From Henricia sp. BOLD:AAB3569 (Eukaryota; Echinodermata; Asteroidea; Spinulosida; Echinasteridae), in contig JBBELK010000550.1 of the NCBI GenBank assembly GCA_037783545.1, positions 434,001 to 498,000 of the forward strand: a stretch of 64,000 bases of DNA, in the 5' to 3' direction. The notes below the pieces were generated by a model. It made no database searches. It was not told the origin of the DNA and saw only the letters and a list, made by a program, of their open reading frames with translations. The position numbers and the translations under genes are program-made. Positions 56,401 through 64,000 of the stretch are shown one piece after another; positions within the stretch are counted from its first letter, which is position 1, and every line of letters begins with the position of its first letter.

Positions 56401-57688
56401 CATTTTACAAGATGTCAGCTGTAACAGGGACAGAAAAAGTGGACCCCAAATTTATACAATGACCCATATGCACTTACTTTGTGATGTCTGTATTTTTTCG
56501 TACGCCCGATGCACAGCTGTTGGGGGAAAACAAAGTATAAAATTTTTGTTGACCATGTTGACTTTAGGTCACAACTGGACAGGAAATTAATAGCTTGGAG
56601 GATTCTAAAATACCTTTACCATTGACATTTCCGTTGCATTTTCAAGAAAATTGTTTTTTTTGTCACGCCCGCCTACCCCTAGAACTATGGGGGATACAGT
56701 ATCCCCCATAGGTTATGTTGTTTTTTTCCAATATGGCGGCGCCTGAACTTTAAGATCGGACCGATACGGTTTAAGCTAGCGCAATAATCCGCTCCCCAAT
56801 CGCCACCAAACTCCGTCTGATAGTTCTTGAGACACTCACCTTGCGTGTGTCTACGGAATTTCGGTACCATTTGTCCACTAAATTCTCCGAAAATAATGTT
56901 GGGAAATGAACGGGAACATGTGCGATGCATCCACATGCATGATTGAGGCATTCGGTAAAATGCATGTGGATGCATCACACATGTTCCTGTTCATTTCCCA
57001 ACATTATTTTCGGAGAATTTAGTGGACAAATGGTACCGAAATTCCGTAGACACACGCAAGGTGAGTGTCTCAAGAACTATCAGACGGAGTTCGGTGGCGA
57101 TTGGGGAGCGGATTATTGCGCTAGCTTAAACCGTATCGGTCCGATCTTAAAGTTCAGGCGCCGCCATATTGGAAAAAAACAACATAACCTATGGGGGATA
57201 CTATATCCCCCATAGTTCTAGGGGTAACGCCCGCCTGCATTCAACAAGTAGGCCTACACGAACATGACGAAGTATGTGAAACGGTGTTGCTTTAATAATA
57301 GCGCACACAACTGGCGATTGGGACATTTCAAATTAACCAAATTGATTCATCACGTCCCAATGTAAATATCAGTAAATCACTTTTAGCCTTCTAAAAGTAA
57401 CCGGGGGTGAGGGAGGGGGTGTGGGGGAAGAGGGAAGTGATGTGGGGAAGGAGGGGTGGATTCGAAATGACTGGCGTAATCACATTGCTTGCCCGGCGGA
57501 GCAACTTTCAACCTCTGTTTTACGTCGCCAGACACAAGTCTGGATTCTATCGGCGGCTGAAGGGTTAGCGATTGCCAGAAAAGTTTAGCACAAGCCTGGT
57601 CGTCCTCGCTACAACCGCTAAAAACCGTTCTTTCACATTCCACAATCACAGCGTCGCCTTCACCATGGTCACAAACTGCGGCCGCCAT
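53369..57688 (-). CDS. unrecognised small six-exon gene with acidic C-terminal part
   Basis: Six exons (57688, 56516, 55584, 55006, 54620 and 53462 downward) join into about 165 codons ending at TAA 53369-53371. The middle is a basic, probably helical stretch (YEKIQTSQ, FLERAHAKVVYAQSMKLTKQ, HILQKRKQKRKE), followed by an acidic SLSDEEDDFEE and a helical end (MADLDKFEQQINTERKT). The first exon begins MAAAVCDHGEGD, with an in-frame TAA ten bases upstream and a YY1-like AATATGGCGGC around the start. Exons B to F fit in one phase pattern only. The exon A donor is unresolved: B needs phase 1, which a GC donor at 57492 or a GT donor at 57483 would supply. I do not recognise the family. The orientation is the same as UBASH3, which starts 3.8 kb beyond its stop. 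Coding status is strongly suggested by five consecutive consensus-spliced exons. Confidence 0.8.
53586..54240 (+). repeat. tandem array of 8 SINE A heads in the small gene's last intron
   Basis: Eight units of 76-88 bp start at about 53589, 53675, 53758, 53835, 53914, 53994, 54073 and 54160 with GTATACCACTGTGCC. Each keeps the A box AGCTCAGCTGGTAGAGC and stops at GGTCTTGGGGG. Only the eighth runs on to a B box (GGGTTCGAATCCCA). Confidence 0.93.
54320..54535 (-). repeat. family R copy 3 (reverse) in the small gene's last intron
   Basis: CATAGCAACAACAGCATAGT, ATGTGACTGGGTACACATTA and CCAGACAACATTTTTGTTGC match families at 3185 and 20010 reversed. Confidence 0.65.
54568..54620 (-). CDS. small gene exon E
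   Basis: Encodes KEAISHRPQVPSLSDEE and ends in phase 2 at a GTAAGT donor. The acceptor is TTGCAG. SLSDEE followed by D-D resembles an acidic CK2-type site. Confidence 0.82.
54690..54845 (+). repeat. family Y 3' terminus, duplicated
   Basis: Two successive copies of the end CGAGATTACCAATGATGTAT / CGAGATACCAATCATGTATA with ACTGCCTTT, preceded by TTAGGCTTAAATCTGTGAAC. Confidence 0.8.
54947..55006 (-). CDS. small gene exon D
   Basis: Encodes AIARQETLHILQKRKQKRKE, exactly 20 codons in phase 0. The acceptor is ATACAG and the donor GTAAGA. The strongly basic end may be a nuclear-localisation or RNA-contacting patch (inference). Confidence 0.82.
55523..55584 (-). CDS. small gene exon C
   Basis: Encodes FLERAHAKVVYAQSMKLTKQ. 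The acceptor is TTTCAG and the donor GTATAC, phase 1 in and 0 out. Predicted helical. Confidence 0.8.
55689..56133 (+). mobile_element. MITE family Y, copy 4, in the small gene's intron B-C
   Basis: Complete ends with a short internal array (CATTTCGCCC to GGGCGAAGTGGTTTGG). The 3' end has a small duplication (TATACCGGGTACTGCC). Confidence 0.9.
56225..56469. mobile_element. MITE family W, copy 3, in the small gene's intron B-C
   Basis: ATATGGGTCATTCTATAAAT and ACAATGACCCATAT ends, opposite orientation to 45871-46134. It ends 9 bases before exon B. Confidence 0.92.
56478..56516 (-). CDS. small gene exon B
   Basis: Thirty-nine bases encode VHRAYEKIQTSQ. The acceptor is CAACAG and the donor a perfect GTAAGT, phase 1 in and 1 out. 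Only this frame joins exon C without a stop. Confidence 0.75.
56665..57235. mobile_element. 553-bp Mutator-like fold-back with 9-bp target duplication
   Basis: Element 56674-57226 is a near-perfect palindrome with arms of about 265 bp, starting TACCCCTAGAACTATGGGGG and ending with the reverse complement. The flanks ACGCCCGCC (56665-56673 and 57227-57235) are identical, giving a 9-bp target duplication as expected for Mutator-type transposition. The arms encode the same reading frame on opposite strands (FPNIIFGEFSGQMVPKFRRH...). It sits in the small gene's first intron. Confidence 0.9.
57484..57688 (-). CDS. small gene exon A (start; 3' end uncertain)
   Basis: Begins MAAAVCDHGEGDAVIVE and includes CAKLFWQSLTLQPPIE. 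Donors GTAAAA (57523) and GTTGAA (57512) put exons B and C out of frame. GC at 57492 or GT at 57483 keep frame. The low-complexity proline/histidine run further on is probably intron. Confidence 0.65.
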
Positions 57689-57699
57689 ATTTTTTTATG

Positions 57700-58640
57700 A
57701 ACCGTAAAAGTTGTAGGGCGCCACCAAGAGGTTCCGTAACGACATCAAATCCTCGTTTTACAAAGGCAAACTTTAGCTTTGTCGTCGATTTCATTCAGCT
57801 TTGTTTAATAACACTATAAGCCAACTTCAATCTTGGAAACAGTACAATGTATGTAAATAGTTTTTAAAACTTAAGCAACTACGTCCGGACTTGGAAAGCG
57901 ATATTACTTATGTTTTTGCGACCACAATCAGAAAGATGTAGCCGTTTCCCAATCAATTGGCTGTGGCTTGAAATTACACACGAGTCAACAGTAGAGAGAA
58001 TGGGTATTAGAGAGAATGGGTATTCATTTTGAAACATTAAAGGGGCTGGCTCGTCAGTACAAGGATTAGGTTTTTAAAGTAAGCCCGCTTGCTGATTCTC
58101 AATTCTCCATTCCTATTTTTAGCAGCAACTGAACTCATGACCTTTGCCACATATCGTGTTGGGTATATCAGCAACACCAGTAACTGCAGTTTTATTTCGT
58201 TTTGTTTATTGAAAAGTCAGATAAAGTGGCATGAAACATTGTGAAGATTTGTTTGTCGAAATCAGCATCGATACAAATATCACATAAAATGGTCGCAGAA
58301 AGCGACGTGAACCACGATTTTCCAGTGTGACGGCAGGGTCATGGTTGGGGAGGGGCATTCATAACGGCTTTGCATAACACAATCCACAAACTACTTCATT
58401 ATAAATATGTTTCTTCTTCGCTTTCATTTCATTTTGTTGTGATTATTTTGGTGAAGGAGTGGGGTAGTTGCTTGGACATGACTTGGAAGCAGCCTCACGC
58501 AAAAGTCTCAAACGTTGCTTCGATAAGATAAGACTGGACCAACATGTCAAGTTTGTTTACATGGCGACTACCCACGTGCTCATGGCCCAATTTCATGGCG
58601 CTGTTTAGCACAGAATTTGTTTGCTTTTTGCAAAAATGAG
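57700..58640. other. upstream of the small gene, nothing recognised
   Basis: The first 100 bases probably hold its promoter; only the YY1-like motif at the start codon is visible. GAGAGAATGGGTATT is directly duplicated at about 57998. Confidence 0.35.
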
Positions 58641-58644
58641 CTGT

Positions 58645-58721
58645 CAGCCAAAATCGTATTTGGTGTTTATTGACTGGTATTCTGAATACCAGTCAATACA
58701 CATCAAATACGATTTTGGCTG
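58645..58721. repeat. 77-bp perfect-type hairpin
   Basis: CAGCCAAAATCGTATTTGGT with GACTGGTATTC is mirrored by GAATACCAGTCAATACACAT and ATACGATTTTGGCTG. Confidence 0.85.
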
Positions 58722-58737
58722 CCATCCTATTTTTGGC

Positions 58738-59139
58738 CTAAACCACATCCTGAGATCTCAGCGAATTTCCACTCTGCGAAGCTACGATACAGGAGTTCGG
58801 GAGTGCGTTAAAGGGGCACTGTTGCAAGAGTATGGCTAAACCATGGTATAGCCTGTTTGGACGATCAAGTATCCATTGGCAAAACCCAATACGCCTCTGA
58901 AGATCGCAAGAAAGTCGATGTCGTTTCATAATTCTGTGGGGGTACTGCAGGACAATTTTGTTAAACGTGGTTAGGGACGCGTCACGCGTCCTAAACCGTT
59001 TCGTCTGTGGCTCATGTGCTGCTACGTCTACAGGGCCTGAATTGCAGTTCCCCTTTGCCCGGTCCATCGACTCAACAAAACATTGCTGCATTCTCATGTA
59101 GGCCTGCATGAATGTGTTCCGTTTAGGTCCCGCCACCAC
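58738..59139 (-). CDS. unplaced ORF, unrecognised, basic protein
   Basis: A 133-codon frame beginning MVAGPKRNTFMQAYMRMQQC, with a basic stretch (TKRFRTRDAS, HRIMKRHRLSCDLQRR). The C-terminal third overlaps DNA repeated at about 60405-60505, so only the first roughly 95 residues could be an exon. No partner exons or family recognised. It may be a first exon or chance. Confidence 0.3.
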   Translation of the reverse strand: MVAGPKRNTFMQAYMRMQQCFVESMDRAKGNCNSGPVDVAAHEPQTKRFRTRDASLTTFNKIVLQYPHRIMKRHRLSCDLQRRIGFCQWILDRPNRLYHGLAILLQQCPFNALPNSCIVASQSGNSLRSQDVV

Positions 59140-59902
59140 TCCCCCCAGTCAACCGAAAACATCAGGGTGTCATTTTAAAGAGGAGATTTAACCATAACAG
59201 GGGATATCTCCCTTTCATTCATATGTGCCATACTTTAGTTACAATTAGCAATATCTCGGTTTCGTTTTTTTTATCTACCCTGCATATCCCTCGACTTTTA
59301 AAAATAAATTTAATAGTCGATATTTGAAAAACCATACCCCTTTCTGATCACCGGATTTATAATTCGCCCACAGACATTTTATTGAATAATCTATTCACCA
59401 CCCAGCACGTGCACCGGACGTCAAGTAGAAATATTATCCGGTGTGGGTGCATGCCTTTTTTGTTAAAAATCTGAAAGGTTTAGAAAATATAGGCTCAATA
59501 AATGTGGGCTGGCACCCACTTGTATTGAAAGTACCCACTTCACCCAAACACACAATAATGTCATCCATACCGACCTTTTTTCTGCCATCGTGGGCGGTTC
59601 TCGCAGTCTGATCGCTGCGTGCAGTCAGCGGCTTTTGTGTCCTGTCGCGTGCCGTACACAAAGGTCTTTTTACCCGTCAGATTTTAGCCGTGGGATGCGC
59701 TCACTCGTGTTTGGCTGGGACTAATAATGTAGGCTTAACCGCGAACAGAGGAATTTTAGTTCCTGAAAACAGTTTCCCTTTGGGACTTAGTTTTTATTTA
59801 CTTGCCAAAATGTTATGACTTGATTTTTGCTTTATACGAAAGCTTGATTCTGATTTCTTAAAATTGACTTCTGTGCGACCCTAATTGTTGAAAGATGCAT
59901 GA
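59140..59902. other. no gene resolved
   Basis: Nothing with paired splice sites or family similarity was seen. Confidence 0.35.
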
Positions 59903-60404
59903 TTTAAAGGCAGTATACAGGCAGAAATGTTCACAGATTTACGCCTAACTTACACAATATAAACATGATGACCGCAGAAAACTTCCCCTGAAATGGTTTT
60001 GTCTGAAGTGCTATAGTCTTTGAGAAATTAGTAAAACAATTATTTTTCGTCCCATGAGACGAAAATTCCATTCGCCCCAAAACCATTTCGCCCCCGGAAA
60101 CCACTTCGCCCGAGTGCCATTTCGCCCCAAATCACTTCGTCCAAACACTACATCGCCCAAATGCCACTTCGCCCCAAAACCACTTCGTGCACAGGCCGTG
60201 GTTCAGGGCGAAGTGGTTTTAGAGCGAAATGACTGCAAATCCTTTTTCGACTGTTTTCTCAAAAGTTAGACGAAGTACGGAGCTGGTTTTTGCTCAGGTT
60301 GGTTTTTATAATGGTTTTTATAAGTACCTTTATAAGTACATTCAATCACACCGGGGGATAAAACTATTTGTAACAGTTTACCAATCATGTATACTATCTT
60401 TAAA
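59903..60404 (-). mobile_element. MITE family Y, copy 5 (reverse), longest array
   Basis: TTTAAAGGCAGTATACAGGC starts it and ATGTATACTATCTTTAAA ends it. It holds about eight TTCGCCCNAANCCA-type units then, after CGTGCACAGGCCGTGGTTCA, inverted ones. Length 502 bp. Confidence 0.92.
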
Positions 60405-60505
60405 AATCCTGCAATCTAAGGATATTTCCACTTTGCTAAGCATCGTTACAATCCTCGGGACGCACGAGTTAGAGGAGTGCACATGCGCCAAAGAGGTACT
60501 GTTGT
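60405..60505. repeat. diverged repeat shared with 58745-58835
   Basis: CCTGCAATCTAAGGATATTT, CCACTTTGCTAAGCATCG and AGAGGTACTGTTG align with CCTGAGATCTCAGCGAATTT, CCACTCTGCGAAGCTACG and GGGGCACTGTTG. Confidence 0.55.
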
Positions 60506-60512
60506 GATTTAA

Positions 60513-60739
60513 GGGGCTGTCCAAAGTTGTCAACATTTTCACGGTTCTATTTTCAAGACCGCCCCTCCCTCCCCCGAAATACTCGGGCCTACTTAACATT
60601 TTTAGTCACTACATGTACCATAAACTGTCAACATGTTTACACTAATTACAGTGCATGTAAAGTCGTACGCGGCCCTCGCTCGACCCCCTTCCCCATCCTA
60701 CTCTACTTTGTAGAACTGTGAAAATGTTGACAACTTTGA
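60513..60739. mobile_element. MITE family S, copy 2
   Basis: GGGGCTGTCCAAAGTTGTCA is mirrored by GTTGACAACTTTG, with GGTTCTA and TAGAAC in the arms. Same as 40791-40988. Confidence 0.88.
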
Positions 60740-60744
60740 TTTGA

Positions 60745-60835
60745 CGAACACAACGGTATGGCGCCTATAATCACCATTGAAACGAAACAACCAAACATGT
60801 GGATGAGAGAAAAATCACACAACATTGGAAATGTT
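60745..60835 (-). mobile_element. SINE family A tail fragment
   Basis: CTATAATCACCATTGAAACG, AACAACCAAACATGTGGATG and AGAGAAAAATCACAC are the tail only; the tRNA head is absent. Confidence 0.7.
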
Positions 60836-61019
60836 TTAAAGCCCTCATGCAGGATTTGCATGATTAATTTAAAACCTATTTGACCAGATAACCTTACTCA
60901 GATGGAAGTGGTCCAACTGCCTGAGATAATAATTTATCATTGAAAGAAAATAATAACTTAATATGAACGTACTTGTGCGTAATAATTATACATACGTATT
61001 TTTACAGGGGCGCCTTCAT

Positions 61020-61260
61020 GCGAGCAAAACTAGGCCCCTGACTACCATATTATTATGGCTCAGTTTTCAGCAGAGCATATCCAGGGAACCAGCCTAAATA
61101 GGACGGTGGCTTTGCATAATTTCCTGACAGCATGGACAGTTTTGCATTGTTTCCCTAGGAACGTCTAATATTGAGCGGACTTACGATAAGACGGGTTGGT
61201 TTTTATCACACACATCCTCAATCACACATGGAGAGATAATGTCATTCGTAGGAGTTTTCC
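61020..61260. mobile_element. repeat family X, copy 5
   Basis: CTACCATATTATTATGGCTC, AAATAGGACGGTGGCTTTGC, CTAGGAACGTCTAATATTGA and CAATCACACATGGAGAGATA follow the family order. Confidence 0.75.
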
Positions 61261-61543
61261 AATCCTGAAGACGCTCGTTTTGGGTGAACCATTGAGCAAT
61301 GAAACAACAGTTTCTCGCGCACCAGACGTTATGCTGCCCCCACCTCCCCACGGGAAAACCCTGCCCGTGTAAACATCCACATTTTCCAAGCAATAATACG
61401 TGGATTTAACCTTATTTAAACAGACGAGACTATACGCAGCGAAAGGAAATATTTCACTTAAAATAACAATTTTCAGTCGATAAATACACCCACAATGTGA
61501 GCGGATTTGTCTATTTTTAAGCATTTTGCTTTGCAGTTGGAAG

Positions 61544-61625
61544 AAGTGTCACCGATATCGCTCGAAGATTAAAAAGTGTGTGGGAGGAAAAATGGACTCC
61601 GGAGACAACTGACCGTTCCGGGAAA
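61544..61625 (+). pseudogene. possible Tc1-like transposase DNA-binding fragment
   Basis: The frame FAVGRSVTDIARRLKSVW, then TPETTDRSGKRR and a stop, resembles the helix-turn-helix plus GRPR region of Tc1 transposases, with a shortened middle. The similarity is suggestive only. The preceding TTTGCAG may be chance. Confidence 0.4.
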
Positions 61626-62369
61626 AGACGGTAAACGAAATTTTGATGCATTATTTTCTGTAATGGTTAGATTGATTTGTTTGGGGTTTTTTTGGACAAA
61701 TTATTGAGATCCGTTTCTTGAAACAGTACTACATTTAAAGACAACATTTTTGCATCATTTGTATACACATGAAATATTGGACTAAAACATTAAATATGCA
61801 TATTCATGAGAAAAGTTGTGATGTCACAAGAGGAAAACACAGGCTAATCACATTCAATTGTGCACACAAACAATCTACTGTTTTTTTCAACTTGCAGAAA
61901 ATGTTGTGATCCATGGCTGTTTGGGTTTGTTTTACATGTTGCCCGTTATAAGCCATTAAAAAATAGGGTGGCAAATTCCAGTTTGAAGTCATGTCTTTTC
62001 TGTACTTTCTTCCTGAAGTGAAGGGCCCCAAACAGCACCCCCTTTCTGTGATTTTCTGCAATTAAATCTTCAAAGTTGAAAAACGCTACCTTTTATTCTT
62101 TTTATGCGCGTGCGCATTGTTTTTATTTATATTTAAAAATTGGCCAAGCCCTTTACTTTAGGCAATGTACTTTATTTACATAATTGGATATGTTCGACAC
62201 GCACGGCCGAGTTACAGATGTCATTGCAAAATCTGCGCACTTACTAAAAAAATTAAAATAATAATAATAACCACGTGACAGGCAGAATTCTGCCCGTCAT
62301 GGCTGCCCTTTACCGATCCCTATATTTTCGCAATAAGCGAACCAATCTATAGGGATCGGGAACCAATCT

Positions 62370-62520
62370 ATCTCAAAGAGCGAGTACACAAAGTACAATT
62401 CATACAAAATGGTTTAAAAGCCGTTTTAATGATTTTTGTACGAAAAATAACACATATTAGGTGTAACGGGGAACACTAAATGTCACACTTTATGACCCCT
62501 AATTTATAGAAAGATCCATA
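62370..62520. mobile_element. MITE family W, partial copy 4
   Basis: AAAGAGCGAGTACACAAAGT, ATGGTTTAAAAGCCGTTTTA and GACCCCTAATTTATAGAAAG match the second half, diverged. Confidence 0.75.
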
Positions 62521-62810
62521 AAATTATTTAGCATGTCGTGGGCCCTTTAAAACATCTTTAACCCTATAACGCAGTAGGGTGTATGTAAAATCGTATTGAT
62601 TTTGGAGGATTGATGAGGAGTGTCAGGGTTAATGGATTCTCTTTCATCAAATTCACGGTGTGACATTGTCAATTCTATGTTACCAAAAAGAAAACAAACA
62701 ATAACGAAACATTCTCATTTTAATATTCACCTTTTAATCATGAAAAGCTATCGAAAAAAACAATTCCTTAATTTATTTACATGTACACAAGTTTTGGAAT
62801 ACTTTTTATG
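62521..62810. other. nothing recognised
   Basis: AT-rich, no repeat or exon noted. Confidence 0.4.
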
Positions 62811-62814
62811 CTTA

Positions 62815-62982
62815 AACTCTCGTTATAACACTCCCTGATATAACGCTTTTCTCGATATAAAGCTCCCTTTTCTAAGTCCCAGCCATTATTCTCTGCATTG
62901 TGAATGCACTGGTTATAGCGCTCTCTGGATATAAAGCTCAAATTATTTTGGTCCCTTGAAGAGCACTATAATGAGAGTTTAT
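62815..62982. mobile_element. small inverted-repeat element
   Basis: AAACTCTCGTTATAACACTC is mirrored loosely by CACTATAATGAGAGTTT. GGATATAAAGCTC recurs within. Confidence 0.7.
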
Positions 62983-63264
62983 TGTACAAATTTCAAACGT
63001 CATAGGAACAACCTAAACTTTATTCCAGAGTGGAATTTTCTGTTGGAAAGAACAAACAAATTTGTTTAGCTTGCCTAAATGCACATAAATTAGTTCACAG
63101 ATGATATACACAATTCTTTGCCATTTTAGACAAATTAGTCGAAAAAAATGAATGAGTAAAATAAAATAAAAAATTCTAAAAATCAGAAAAGTGGTATTTA
63201 CAACGTTGGTTCTAATATTAATCATCATTTTGAGACACTTTTATGTGGGGAAAAGGTATACAGT

Positions 63265-63430
63265 TATGACCTAGACCATGACTGGCAGTCCAATCCCAAG
63301 ACAGAGATCGGCAGTCCAAGAATAAGACAGCGACTGGCAGTTTGCGACCAAGACCAAGACTGGTACTAGTTTAACACCAAGACTGAGACCGGTAGTCTGA
63401 GACCGAGACTGGCAATCCGAGACTGCGACC
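63265..63430. repeat. degenerate short tandem repeat GACCGAGACTGGCAGTC
   Basis: About ten 15-18 base units such as AAGACAGAGATCGGCAGTCC and GAGACCGAGACTGGCAATCC. The same unit reappears at the window edge (63978-64000). Confidence 0.75.
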
Positions 63431-63880
63431 AAGACCCTGTTCGCATTAGAAAATCGTTTTGTTCGACAAAGATAAGTTAATCATCATTAATTAAGAAGTG
63501 TGCGTTCACATGTCACTTAACATAGATCAAGCGAAGATCGAGTGAAGATCGAATGAAGAGTGGTACCGTTCTCATTAGGAAGGCCAATATGCCCGGACAC
63601 ACATGCGCATCCCGCGTCAAGCTTCAACTGTCTGACGCACTGTGGTTTTCGAGTGGTGCATTAAAAACAACGCTTGCTAGACACTTGATGCATGGCACGC
63701 TTGTGCAGCCAGGCATGCCAAATTGCTTCGTCTCGATGAATGAAGTTATTTTGCTTCGTCGGATGAAGAGATTCCAATTTTTGTCGAATGAAAGGATGTG
63801 CGCTCACATCAGGAAATATCTTTGTCTAATCATCGTCGAATCTTTGTCAAACAAAGCAATTTCTCTAGTGAGAACACTAT
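63430..63880. repeat. element with CGAAGATCGA repeats and GTTCTCATTAGG ends
   Basis: CCCTGTTCGCATTAG and ACCGTTCTCATTAGGAAG on one side face TCTCTAGTGAGAACAC on the other. Short AAGATCGAGTG and GAATCTTTGTC units lie inside. Related to the repeat in UBASH3 intron 4 (44900-45085). Confidence 0.5.
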
Positions 63881-63883
63881 GAA

Positions 63884-63964
63884 CAACTAACAATGGAAAT
63901 TGGGCACACACTATTGTTAATAACAATGGTTTGTGCCCATTTTCCATTGTTAGTTGCTCATAGT
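63884..63964. repeat. 81-bp hairpin
   Basis: CTATGAACAACTAACAATGG and AAATTGGGCACA are mirrored by TGTGCCCATTTTCCATTG and TTAGTTGCTCATAG. Confidence 0.85.
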
Positions 63965-64000
63965 GGAATGGGGTGCAAGATTGGCAGTCTGAGATCAAGC

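Noticed and set aside
56685-57215. Two matching ORFs on opposite strands
   Set aside because: They arise because the element is a palindrome; identical peptides on both strands are expected, so they are not two genes.
1-64000. Operon-like or phage-like gene organisation
   Set aside because: Introns with consensus splice sites, SINEs and MITEs show this is an animal nuclear genome; no ribosome-binding sites or gene strings occur.

Overview
This is eukaryotic (metazoan) DNA: AT-rich, intron-containing and packed with short inverted-repeat elements, tRNA-derived SINEs and minisatellites. No bacterial gene organisation is visible. The one gene recognised with certainty is an animal UBASH3/TULA (Sts) orthologue. 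The repeat types, such as a SINE with a Ser/Leu-tRNA-like head and ATT tail, a CR1-like retrotransposon tail, and terminal repeats beginning GGGGCCAATTTCATAAAGC, suggest a marine invertebrate deuterostome, perhaps an ambulacrarian (echinoderm or hemichordate). That placement is inference, not proof.

Genes. (1) UBASH3 lies on the minus strand from 49597 to 39521. I resolved twelve coding exons from splice signals, matching phases and family similarity. They give 614 codons in the order UBA, 2H-phosphoesterase, SH3, linker, histidine-phosphatase domain. The last roughly 50 residues, probably one more exon, were not found. (2) A small gene lies upstream of it on the same strand, 57688 to 53369. 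It has six exons and about 165 residues; the product is charged and helical with an acidic C-terminal part, and I do not recognise the family. (3) Two weaker candidates are a first exon at 17211 (plus strand) and an unplaced ORF at 58738-59139 (minus strand). A promoter-like segment at about 470-920 carries an RFX X-box and two CREs, and may serve a gene leaving the window to the left.

Layout. 1-1000: promoter-like block. 1-39 kb: no confirmed gene, mostly layered repeats, with the 17.2 kb exon candidate, a Tc1-type transposase fragment (11.4 kb), a CR1-like RT tail (37.8 kb), a 20-bp minisatellite (10.5 kb) and a 19-bp minisatellite (34.9 kb). 37.8-39.45 kb: a cluster of SINEs just past the last UBASH3 exon found. 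39.5-49.6 kb: UBASH3, with MITEs and a SINE-head array in its introns. 49.6-53.4 kb: intergenic, including a 1-kb inverted-repeat element. 53.4-57.7 kb: the small gene, with a second SINE-head array and a 553-bp Mutator-like fold-back in its introns. 57.7-64 kb: repeats and one doubtful ORF.

The most notable structures are the tandem arrays of truncated tRNA-SINE heads in introns of both adjacent genes, a MITE family whose interior is a variable-length array of about 16 bp, a three-level nested insertion at 2.1-2.6 kb, and the long fold-back with a 9-bp target duplication at 56.67-57.23 kb. All exon calls were read by eye; no alignment or database search was run.
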